Below the pieces are notes generated by a model. That model searched no databases and was not told where the DNA came from. It worked only from the letters and a program-made list of their open reading frames with translations. A stretch of DNA of 9,389 nt, from the NCBI RefSeq assembly GCF_000720325.1, contig NZ_JOJM01000122.1:1-9389 (forward strand), given 5' to 3'. The first letter of the stretch is position 1, and each line of letters opens with the position of its first letter. This stretch comes from Streptomyces sp. NRRL B-1347 (lineage in GTDB: Bacteria; Actinomycetota; Actinomycetes; Streptomycetales; Streptomycetaceae). Below are positions 1 through 6,325 of the stretch, one piece after another. The translations under genes were made by a program, and so were the position numbers.

Positions 1-16
1 CCGCCCGGCCCGCCCG

Positions 17-547
17 TCATCGTGTCGCTCGGAAGTCGCGCAGGCGCCGGTACGCGTCCAGGCCGTCCGGCACCCACTCCCACTCCTCGGCGCGCCGCGC
101 GAGGTCGGCGTCGGTCAGGAAGTCGTGCCAGGCGACCTCCTCCACCTGCGGATCCACCGGGGCCGCGCAGCGGACCTCGTAGAGGTACGACCACCAGCTG
201 CGGCCCGCGCCGTCGTCGTACAGGAACTTGAACAGCGGGGCGGGGCGGGCGAGCCCGGAAACGCCGAGCTCCTCCTGGGCCTCGCGCAGGGCCGCGTCGT
301 CGTAGGACTCGCCCGCGCCGACGACTCCGCCGACGAACATGTCGTACAGGGAGGGGAAGACGAGCTTCGTGGCGGTGCGGCGGTGCACGAAGACGCGGCC
401 CTCGGCGTCGCGGGCCTCGACGAAGACGCAGCGGTGGCGCAGACCGCGGGCGTAGACCTCGCCGCGCGGGGCCTGACCGATCACCTGGTCGTGCTCGTCG
501 ACGACGGTCAGGACCTCGTCCGCCGGATTCGTGACGTCAGCGCTCAT
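17..547 (-). CDS. Nudix hydrolase, YfcD-like
   Basis: This 176-residue cytoplasmic protein carries a complete Nudix box: G74, E80, then REAQEELGV at residues 88-96, which matches GX5EX7REUXEEXGU. The EE pair and R88/E89 are the expected Mg2+-binding and catalytic residues. The N-terminal part (VVDEHDQVIGQAPRGEVYA at about 15-33, then LRHRCVFV) and the Nudix position resemble E. coli YfcD and the isopentenyl-diphosphate isomerase-like Nudix branch, so hydrolysis of a nucleoside-diphosphate-type compound is expected. The substrate cannot be read from sequence. The ATG at 547 has an AGGA ribosome site 7 nt upstream. The gene lies 17 bp after the stop of the upstream transporter gene on the same strand, so the two are probably one transcript. 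The Nudix family call is firm; YfcD-likeness is from recalled similarity. Confidence 0.93.
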   Translation of the reverse strand: MSADVTNPADEVLTVVDEHDQVIGQAPRGEVYARGLRHRCVFVEARDAEGRVFVHRRTATKLVFPSLYDMFVGGVVGAGESYDDAALREAQEELGVSGLARPAPLFKFLYDDGAGRSWWSYLYEVRCAAPVDPQVEEVAWHDFLTDADLARRAEEWEWVPDGLDAYRRLRDFRATR

Positions 548-564
548 ACGGCCATCCTGACAGG

Positions 565-1461
565 TCAGCGCAGGGCCGAGGCCCGTGCCCCGCTGCTCCC
601 GCCGCCCGTGCCCGCGGGCATCGCCGGATGCAGGCCGAGCAGGACGATGCCGGTCACGATCCCGGCGAGACCCGCGGCCTCCCACGCCAGGGCCCCGGTG
701 TCCGTCCGCAGCCGGTCGCCGAGGAAGCCGACCCCGCAGGCGATGCCCGCGAGCGGCTGGGCGGCGGTGAGCGCGGGCAGCGACATCCGCAGCGGCGCCA
801 TCTCGAACGCGCTCTGCACGAGGACGAGCCCGGTGACGCCGAGCACCAGGACCGCGTACGGCTGCCAGCCACCCAGGAGTTCGGGCCAGCCGCCCGCGAC
901 GAACCGCTCCTCGCTGACCCGGGTCAGGGCGTCCTGCACGCCGTAGAGCAGCCCGGCCGCGACGCCGAGCAGCGCGGGCCCGGCGCCGGCGGGGGACTTC
1001 TTCGCGCAGGCGGCGAGGGCGAGGGCGCCGCCGGTCATCACGCCGAGGACCAGCCAGTGCCGCAGCGGATCGGGGTCCGAGGCCCCGCCGCGCGGCTCGC
1101 CCGCCACGATGAAGGCCGTGACGCCGCCCGCGAGGAGGGCGAGCCCGGTCCAGCCCTGGCGGCCGAGCGGCTGCTTGGTCTGGTGCCGGGAGAGGGCGAG
1201 GGCGAAGAGCAGGTTCGTCGCGAGCAGCGGCTCCACCAGGGTGACCTCGCCCTCGCCGAGCGCGAGGGCGCCGAGCACCATGCCGCACACCATCAGGCCG
1301 ATGCCGCCGAGCCAGCGCGGCACCCGCATCAGGTCGAGCAGCAGCCGGGGCGAGAGGAAGTCGCCGAGCGGGGCCCGCCGGGCGGCGTTCTGCTGGAGGA
1401 CGAAGCCGACGCCGAGGCAGCAGGCCGCGGCGACGGAGAGGAGGAGGACCAGAACCGACAC
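565..1461 (-). CDS. EamA/DMT-family membrane transporter
   Basis: The product is a 298-residue, very hydrophobic integral membrane protein with about nine or ten helices. Segments include residues 2-22, 51-70, 74-91, 104-120, 134-153, 161-177, 201-219, 230-247 and 258-277, alternating with short charged loops. This layout, the size and the VEPLLATNLLFAL-type segment near 76-88 fit the drug/metabolite transporter superfamily (EamA or the related NIPA-like group). The cargo is unknown. The open frame runs much further upstream (to 1752), but that extension is low-complexity and Arg/Pro-rich. I place the start at GTG 1461 because GAGG lies 8 nt upstream at 1470-1473 and the first helix begins at once; GTG 1470 is the alternative. 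The tail (281-298) is Gly/Ser/Ala-rich. It probably heads a two-gene operon with the Nudix gene. Confidence 0.85.
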   Translation of the reverse strand: MSVLVLLLSVAAACCLGVGFVLQQNAARRAPLGDFLSPRLLLDLMRVPRWLGGIGLMVCGMVLGALALGEGEVTLVEPLLATNLLFALALSRHQTKQPLGRQGWTGLALLAGGVTAFIVAGEPRGGASDPDPLRHWLVLGVMTGGALALAACAKKSPAGAGPALLGVAAGLLYGVQDALTRVSEERFVAGGWPELLGGWQPYAVLVLGVTGLVLVQSAFEMAPLRMSLPALTAAQPLAGIACGVGFLGDRLRTDTGALAWEAAGLAGIVTGIVLLGLHPAMPAGTGGGSSGARASALR

Positions 1462-1604
1462 GTGAGGCACCTCGGGCTCGGCGGCGGTCGGGCGGCGGTA
1501 CCCGGCCGACGATAGCGCTCCACCGGCGGACCGCGTGCCGGGTGCGGCCGGTCCGGGGGCGGATTCCGGCCCGGACTCCGGCCCGGGTTCCGCGTACCGG
1601 ACGG

Positions 1605-1633
1605 TTGACGTCCGGCCCGGCGCTATCCAGGAT
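1605..1633 (+). promoter_or_regulatory. Sigma-70-type (HrdB-like) promoter for the FAD dehydrogenase
   Basis: TTGACG (1605-1610) and CAGGAT (1628-1633) are separated by 17 nt. This fits the Streptomyces vegetative consensus TTGAC-n, 16-18 nt, TAGRRT with one mismatch in the -10. Transcription would start near 1640, giving a leader of about 110 nt before the ATG at 1751. The right arm of the GATAGCGC inverted pair (1620-1627) lies in the spacer, so a factor bound there could control this promoter. No transcription data support it. Confidence 0.55.
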
Positions 1634-1700
1634 CTGACCCACGAGTAACACGCGTCCGCGGACACGCACCGCCGCTGCCGGGCGCGCCCCGTCACTCCTC

Positions 1701-1727
1701 GGCACGGCCCCGTCGAGAGGCCGTGCC
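1701..1727 (+). promoter_or_regulatory. Leader hairpin upstream of the FAD dehydrogenase
   Basis: GGCACGGCC (1701-1709) and GGCCGTGCC (1719-1727) form a perfect 9-bp GC-rich stem with a 9-nt loop, ending 12 nt before the AAGGAG ribosome site (1740-1745). The loop contains GTCGAGA, which recurs directly at 1734-1740, just before the ribosome site. The hairpin could act in translation control, mRNA stability or as an attenuator. The function is inferred only from position. Confidence 0.5.
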
Positions 1728-1750
1728 GGGCCAGTCGAGAAGGAGCCGCC

Positions 1751-3406
1751 ATGGCCTACGACGCGGACGTCATCGTGATCGGCGCGGGTCTCGCCGGGCT
1801 CACGGCCACCGCCGAGCTCGTGGACGCGGGCCGCCGGGTGATCCTGGTCGACCAGGAGCCGGAGCGGTCCCTGGGCGGGCAGGCCCACTGGTCGTTCGGC
1901 GGGCTCTTCTTCGTCAACTCCCCCGAACAGCGGCGCATGCGGATCAAGGACCACCGGGAACTCGCCCTCCAGGACTGGATGGGCACGGCCGGCTTCGACC
2001 GCGAGGAGGACCACTGGCCGCGCGAGTGGGCCAAGGCGTACGTGGACTTCGCGTGCGGCGAGAAGCGGGCCTGGCTGCACGGCCTCGGCGTCCGGTTCTT
2101 CCCGGTCGTCGGCTGGGCCGAGCGCGGCGGCTACGACGCCCAGGGGCACGGCAACTCCGTGCCCCGCTTCCACATCACGTGGGGCACGGGCCCCGGACTG
2201 CTCGCCCCGTTCGTGCGCCGCGTGCAGGAGGGCGTCGCGCGCGGCCTGGTGCAGCTCAGGTTCCGGCACCGGGTCACCGGGCTCGGCCGCAGCGCGGGCG
2301 CGGTCGACACCGTGACCGGCGAGGTCCTGGAGCCGTCGGCGGCCGAGCGCGGCAAGGCCAGCAGCCGTGAGGTCACCGGCTCCTTCGAGTTCCGCGCCCA
2401 GGCGGTGATCGTCACCTCCGGCGGCATCGGCGGCAACCACGACCTCGTGCGCGCCAACTGGCCCGAGCGGCTCGGCCGCCCGCCCGAGAAGATGCTGTCC
2501 GGGGTGCCCGCGCACGTCGACGGCCTGATGCTCGGCATCGCCGAGCGGGCGGGCGCGCGGCTGATCAACCGCGACCGCATGTGGCACTACACCGAGGGCA
2601 TCGAGAACTGGAACCCCATCTGGCACAAGCACGGCATCCGCATCCTGCCGGGCCCGTCCTCGCTGTGGCTCGACGCGCGCGGCGACCGGCTGCCCGTGCC
2701 GCTGTTCCCCGGCTTCGACACGCTCGGCACGCTCAGCCACATCATGGGCACCGGGTACGACCACACGTGGTTCGTGCTCAACCAGCGCGTCATCGGCAAG
2801 GAGTTCACCCTGTCGGGCTCCGAGCAGAACCCCGACCTGACCGGCAAGTCGGTGCGCGGCGTCATCGACCGGGCCAGGGCCGACGTGCCGGGGCCGGTGA
2901 AGGCGTTCATGGACCACGGCGCCGACTTCGTCGTGGAGAAGGACCTGGGCGCCCTGGTGCGCGGCATGAACGCGCTCACCAAGGAACCCCTCATCGACGA
3001 GGCCGCCCTGCACCGCACGATCGCCGCCCGCGACCGCGAGACCGTCAATCCCTACACCAAGGACCTCCAGGTCATGGCCATGCGTGGCGCGCGCAAATTC
3101 GTCGGCGACCGGCTGATCCGCACCGCGGCGCCGCACCGCCTCCTCGACCCGCAGGCGGGACCGCTGATCGCCGTGCGCCTGAACATCCTCACGCGCAAGA
3201 CGCTCGGCGGCCTCGAAACCGACCTGTCCTCGCGCGTCCTGCAGGAGGGCGGCGAACCGCTGCCGGGCGTGTACGCCGCGGGCGAGGCCGCCGGGTTCGG
3301 TGGCGGCGGGGTGCACGGCTACCGCTCCCTGGAGGGCACCTTCCTCGGCGGCTGTCTCTTCTCGGGCCGCGCCGCGGGGCGTGCGGCTGCAAAGTCCGTC
3401 GACTAG
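1751..3406 (+). CDS. FAD-binding dehydrogenase (fumarate reductase/KstD superfamily)
   Basis: The 551-residue flavoprotein begins with a Rossmann fold. The dinucleotide motif GAGLAG is at residues 11-16, and the strand VILVDQE ends at D34, expected to bind the adenine ribose of FAD. The C-terminus has the second FAD-contact region, VYAAGEAAG (507-515), followed by GGGGVHGYRSLEG (517-529), as in the flavocytochrome c / 3-ketosteroid dehydrogenase superfamily. The length matches actinobacterial FAD-binding dehydrogenases such as mycobacterial Rv0785 (from memory). No signal peptide or membrane helix is seen, so it is probably cytoplasmic. The reaction is likely a flavin-linked dehydrogenation or reduction, but I cannot name the substrate. 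ATG 1751 follows AAGGAG at a 5-nt spacing. A strong hairpin 15 nt after the stop suggests it is transcribed alone. Family firm, substrate open. Confidence 0.92.
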   Translation: MAYDADVIVIGAGLAGLTATAELVDAGRRVILVDQEPERSLGGQAHWSFGGLFFVNSPEQRRMRIKDHRELALQDWMGTAGFDREEDHWPREWAKAYVDFACGEKRAWLHGLGVRFFPVVGWAERGGYDAQGHGNSVPRFHITWGTGPGLLAPFVRRVQEGVARGLVQLRFRHRVTGLGRSAGAVDTVTGEVLEPSAAERGKASSREVTGSFEFRAQAVIVTSGGIGGNHDLVRANWPERLGRPPEKMLSGVPAHVDGLMLGIAERAGARLINRDRMWHYTEGIENWNPIWHKHGIRILPGPSSLWLDARGDRLPVPLFPGFDTLGTLSHIMGTGYDHTWFVLNQRVIGKEFTLSGSEQNPDLTGKSVRGVIDRARADVPGPVKAFMDHGADFVVEKDLGALVRGMNALTKEPLIDEAALHRTIAARDRETVNPYTKDLQVMAMRGARKFVGDRLIRTAAPHRLLDPQAGPLIAVRLNILTRKTLGGLETDLSSRVLQEGGEPLPGVYAAGEAAGFGGGGVHGYRSLEGTFLGGCLFSGRAAGRAAAKSVD

Positions 3407-3421
3407 AAGGGGGTTGGCGGG

Positions 3422-3446
3422 GGCGCCGGGCTTGGCGCCCGGCGCC
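3422..3446 (+). terminator. Hairpin terminator after the FAD dehydrogenase
   Basis: GGCGCCGGGC (3422-3431) and GCCCGGCGCC (3437-3446) form a perfect 10-bp stem with a 5-nt loop, 15 nt after the stop codon. No U-tract follows, which is usual for Streptomyces terminators. Confidence 0.75.
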
Positions 3447-3495
3447 TCAGGGGAGCCATCGCGCACCTCCCGAACCCGTGAAGGAGTTCGTCAGG

Positions 3496-3540
3496 ATGCG
3501 TGGGAGACGTGTCAAGACGCTTGGGGCGCCTGGGCCTTGA
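3496..3540 (+). CDS. Possible 14-codon leader ORF
   Basis: ATG at 3496 is preceded by AAGGAG (3481-3486) at a 9-nt spacing, as good a ribosome site as any in the window. The frame encodes MRGRRVKTLGAPGP and stops at TGA 3538-3540, 73 bp before the TPR-like gene. It could be a small upstream ORF acting in the leader of that gene and the permease, or chance. If the candidate promoter at 3537-3566 is the real one, this ORF is not in the main transcript. No run of a single amino acid suggests classical attenuation. Confidence 0.25.
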   Translation: MRGRRVKTLGAPGP

Positions 3541-3566
3541 CGCGGAGCGCCACCTACCGGTTGGCT
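3537..3566 (+). promoter_or_regulatory. Candidate promoter for the TPR-like gene and permease
   Basis: TTGACG (3537-3542), an 18-nt spacer and TTGGCT (3561-3566) give a good -35 but a weak -10. Transcription would start near 3573, about 40 nt before the GTG at 3614. The upstream hairpin at 3422-3446 makes an independent promoter in this region likely; this is the best match I see. Confidence 0.35.
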
Positions 3567-3613
3567 GTGCGGGATCGCCTGCCCGCCTACCGCGTCTTGG
3601 GAGGACGCCCGCG

Positions 3614-4582
3614 GTGTCCCCACCCCCACCTCTCGGTCGCTCCCGCAAACGCGCGAGCCACGTCTTCGACGCCGCACTCGACGACGCCGAACTCGTCGCC
3701 GCACGCGCCGCGTTGGCGCAGGGACGCTGGAGCGAGGTGCGGGAGCTGCTCGCCGCCACCGGCGACGACTGGGACCGCCGCGGCCACCGCTGCGACGTCC
3801 TCGCCCGCGAGCAGAGCACCACCGCGTGGATCCGCGACTGGCGGCTCGCCGAACCGGAGAGCGCCGACGCCGCCGTGCTGCTCGCCCACGCCGCCGTGCA
3901 CCGCGCGCTGCGCGGCAAGGAGCGCTCCGAGAAGGCCCGCACCGCCTGCCGCGAGGCGGCGGCCCGCGTCCCCGCCGACCCGACGCCCTGGCTCGCGCTG
4001 CTGCTCCTGGAGCGCTCGCTCGGCCACGAGGAAGACGTCCTACGGCTCTTCGACGAGGTCAGGCACCGGCACCCCGAGCACCACCACGCGCACTACCTGA
4101 TGGTCGCGCGGCTCGCCGAGCGGCGGCCCGGCGCGGGCCAGGACCCGCTGCACGAGGTGTACGACTTCGCGACCTGGGCGGCCGAGCAGGTGCCCGCCCA
4201 CTCGCCGCTCGCGGTGCTCCCGGTCGTCGCGCACGCCGAGCGCTACCGGGTGCTCGCCGCCGCGGGCAGCGAGAGCCACGACCCGCTCGCCTCCGGGCAC
4301 TGGTCCAGCCGCCGCGCCCGGCAGGTGATGAAGGCCTCCTTCGACTGGTGGCTGGAGTGGGAGACCCCGGGCGGGGCCCCGGCGGGCACCGCCCACCCGC
4401 GCGCCTTCGTCGACCTCAACTTCCTCGCCCACGCCACGTTCTGCGAGGGCCGGTCGGCCGAGGCCGCCGCGCTGTTCCACCGCATCGGCCGGTACGCGAC
4501 CGAAGCGCCCTGGTCGTACCCCGACCGGGATCCGCACGAGGCCTACACCGCCGCGCGCGCCGCCGCGCTCGGCACCGCGTGA
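3614..4582 (+). CDS. Uncharacterised helical, TPR-like protein
   Basis: I do not recognise this 322-residue protein. It is soluble, has no signal peptide or membrane helix, and is dominated by Ala/Leu/Arg/Glu-rich helices. Pairs resembling tetratricopeptide units are seen at about 24-52 (LVAARAALAQGRWSEVRELL), 84-118 and 123-153 (PTPWLALLLLERSLGHEEDV, then FDEVRHRHP), and again near 266-296 (NFLAHATFCEGRSAEAAALF). A His-rich stretch RHPEHHHAHY spans 152-161. The region 231-250 (SSRRARQVMKASFDWWLEWE) has paired Trp residues and resembles nothing I can name. The frame is open back to GTG 3500, but I choose GTG 3614 because GGGAGG (3599-3604) lies 9 nt upstream and the earlier residues are Pro/Arg-rich and unstructured. 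The APC permease starts 61 bp downstream, so the two are probably co-transcribed. A protein-binding role is a guess from the repeats. Confidence 0.8.
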   Translation: MSPPPPLGRSRKRASHVFDAALDDAELVAARAALAQGRWSEVRELLAATGDDWDRRGHRCDVLAREQSTTAWIRDWRLAEPESADAAVLLAHAAVHRALRGKERSEKARTACREAAARVPADPTPWLALLLLERSLGHEEDVLRLFDEVRHRHPEHHHAHYLMVARLAERRPGAGQDPLHEVYDFATWAAEQVPAHSPLAVLPVVAHAERYRVLAAAGSESHDPLASGHWSSRRARQVMKASFDWWLEWETPGGAPAGTAHPRAFVDLNFLAHATFCEGRSAEAAALFHRIGRYATEAPWSYPDRDPHEAYTAARAAALGTA

Positions 4583-4643
4583 CGCGTAGGCGGCACCACA
4601 CCAGACCGATCGACCCACGAACAGCGGAAAGGACAACCGCGCC

Positions 4644-6245
4644 ATGGCGACGGGCAGTTCGAACGCGAGTGCAAGCAGAGCGGGGCACCCCGCCGGATCG
4701 GGAACCGGAGTCCACGGCAGGCCCGCGACGGGCCAGGGGGACATCAACACGTACATGGGCCAGGAGCGGGCGCTGCGCGCGGGCCGTCTCGGCACGGCGG
4801 GCCTGCTGCTCTCCGTGCTCGCCGCCACCGGGCCGCTGATGGTGGTCGCGGGCGTCATGCCCACCACGTACGGCGTGATGGGCGTGGTCGGCCAGCCCCT
4901 GCTCTTCCTCGCGCTCGGCGTCGTCCTCGCCCTGTTCAGCTTCGGCTACGCGGAGATGAGCAGGCACGTCCACAACGCCGGTGCCTTCTACGCCTACATA
5001 TCGCGCGGGCTCGGCGGCACCGCGGGCGCCGGTGCCTCGGCCGTCGCGCTCGTCGCCTACAGCGCGCTCCAGGCGGGCCTGTACGGGCTGCTCGGCTTCG
5101 AGGTCTCCGGCCTGCTCGCCGAGTACGCGGACGTCACCGTCGCCTGGTGGATCCCGGCGCTCGTGACCGTGGCCCTCGTCGCCGTGCTCGGCTGGCTGAA
5201 GATCGACCTCAACGCGCGCGTGCTCGGCGTGCTGCTGCTCGTGGAGGTCGCCCTCGTCGTCATCTTCGACGTCGCCGCCCTCGCCGACCCCGCCGCCGAG
5301 GGCGTGTCGCTGCACGCCTTCAACCCCGACACGCTCACCGGCGCGGGCGTCGCCACCTCCCTGTGCTTCTGCATCGCCGCGTTCACCGGCTTCGAGCAGG
5401 CGCCCGTGTACGCCGAGGAGACCAGTCGCCCCCAGGTCGTCGTCGCCCGCGTGATGTTCTTCGCCGTGGGCTTCGTCGCCGTCTTCTTCGCGCTCAGCTC
5501 CTGGGCGCTCACGGTCGCCGCGGGGCCCTCGGGCATCGTGCCCGCCGCGCGCGAACAGAGCGCGGGCCTGCTCTTCGGCCTCACCGAGTCCCGGCTCGGC
5601 GGCACCTTCACCGACGTCCTGCACGTCCTCTTCGTGACCGGCATGTTCGCGGCCGTCCTCAGCTTCCACAACGTCGTGGCGCGGTACGCGTTCGCGATGG
5701 GCCGCGAGGGCCTGCTCCCGGCCGCCTTCGGCCGGACCAGCAGCGCCAGCGGCGCGCCCGGCACCGGCTCGCTCCTGCAGACCGTGGTGGCCGCCGTCGT
5801 GGTGGCGGGCTTCGCCGTGGCCGACGACAAGCCGACGGGCGATCCGACCGCGCCGGTGCTGCACCTGTTCACCTGGGGCGGCAACGTCGGCGCGCTCGGC
5901 GTGCTGCTGCTCATGGCCACCGCGTCCGTGGCGGTCATCGTCTTCTTCGTCCGCCGCGGGGCCGCCCGCGCCCAGCTGTGGCGCCTGGTCGCCTCCGGCC
6001 TCGCGGCCGTCGCGCTGCTCGTCATCGCGGGCTACACCGTCAAGGACTTCGACATCCTCGTCTCCGCGGGGCCCGACTCGGCCCTGCCCTGGCTCCTGCC
6101 CGCGATCATCGGGGCGGCGGCGGTCATCGGCCTCGCCCACGGCGCGTACCTCCGCGCCCGCAGGCCCGGGGCCCACGCCCGCATCGGCCTGGGCAACGAG
6201 GCCTTCCAGCTGGAGAAGGCCGCGACGACGCCGCCGGGCGCGTAG
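4644..6245 (+). CDS. APC-family amino acid/amine permease
   Basis: This 533-residue membrane protein has about twelve helices after a hydrophilic Gly/Ser/Ala-rich N-terminal tail of about 45 residues. TM1 spans about 50-72 and contains the unwound-helix region AATGPLMVVAG (60-70). TM6 carries the family signature FTGFEQAPVYAEETSRP (247-263), and the RYAFAMGREGLLP loop (347-359) after TM8 is also typical of the amino acid-polyamine-organocation superfamily. It should import an amino acid, amine or related compound by ion-coupled transport. The substrate is not readable; a TM1 without the common GTxIGxGI form places it in a divergent actinobacterial subgroup. ATG 4644 follows AAAGGA (4628-4633) at 10 nt. 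It is probably the second gene of an operon with the TPR-like gene, ending at the hairpin 7 nt after its stop. Confidence 0.92.
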   Translation: MATGSSNASASRAGHPAGSGTGVHGRPATGQGDINTYMGQERALRAGRLGTAGLLLSVLAATGPLMVVAGVMPTTYGVMGVVGQPLLFLALGVVLALFSFGYAEMSRHVHNAGAFYAYISRGLGGTAGAGASAVALVAYSALQAGLYGLLGFEVSGLLAEYADVTVAWWIPALVTVALVAVLGWLKIDLNARVLGVLLLVEVALVVIFDVAALADPAAEGVSLHAFNPDTLTGAGVATSLCFCIAAFTGFEQAPVYAEETSRPQVVVARVMFFAVGFVAVFFALSSWALTVAAGPSGIVPAAREQSAGLLFGLTESRLGGTFTDVLHVLFVTGMFAAVLSFHNVVARYAFAMGREGLLPAAFGRTSSASGAPGTGSLLQTVVAAVVVAGFAVADDKPTGDPTAPVLHLFTWGGNVGALGVLLLMATASVAVIVFFVRRGAARAQLWRLVASGLAAVALLVIAGYTVKDFDILVSAGPDSALPWLLPAIIGAAAVIGLAHGAYLRARRPGAHARIGLGNEAFQLEKAATTPPGA

Positions 6246-6252
6246 CCGGGAC

Positions 6253-6316
6253 GTCCGCACGGGCCCGCGCCCCTGCGCCCCGGTCAGGGGACGAAGGGGC
6301 GCGGGCCCGTGCGGAC
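6253..6316. terminator. Bidirectional terminator with 22-bp perfect stem
   Basis: Positions 6253-6274 are the exact reverse complement of 6295-6316, extended by one more pair (6252/6317). The 20-nt loop can fold internally (CCCC 6278-6281 with GGGG 6287-6290). It sits 7 nt after the permease stop and 9 nt after the gntP stop read from the other strand, and fills almost all of the 80-bp convergent gap. It is therefore expected to stop transcription from both sides and prevent antisense read-through. Confidence 0.85.
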
Positions 6317-6325
6317 GGACGGGGG

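Larger units (their letters stand above)
1462..1750. promoter_or_regulatory. Divergent intergenic region with repeats
   Basis: These 289 bp separate the divergent transporter and FAD-dehydrogenase genes. They contain a plus-strand promoter and a leader hairpin, listed separately. They also hold an 8-bp inverted pair GATAGCGC (1511-1518) / GCGCTATC (1620-1627) and three copies of CCGGCCCGG (1566-1574, 1578-1586, 1612-1620). I found no convincing minus-strand promoter for the transporter, although one must exist here or the gene is read from an unusual promoter. No coding frame in this stretch looks real. Confidence 0.6.

Noticed and set aside
533..540. TGACGTCA palindrome
   Set aside because: An 8-bp palindrome inside the first codons of the Nudix gene, with no partner site; most likely coding chance.
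1462..1752. N-terminal extension of the transporter frame up to 1752
   Set aside because: No hydrophobic segment in the extension, no ribosome site, and it overlaps the promoter and leader of the divergent gene.
17..3466. A 1149-residue minus-strand open frame
   Set aside because: Only its last 176 codons (Nudix) are real. The rest lies antisense to the FAD dehydrogenase or over the transporter in another frame, and its Arg/Ala/Gly-rich translation is typical of shadow frames in high-GC DNA.
3500..3613. Upstream GTG start (3500) for the TPR-like protein
   Set aside because: GTG 3614 has GGGAGG at 9 nt. The extra 38 residues are Arg/Pro/Gly-rich without structure and would overlap the candidate promoter.
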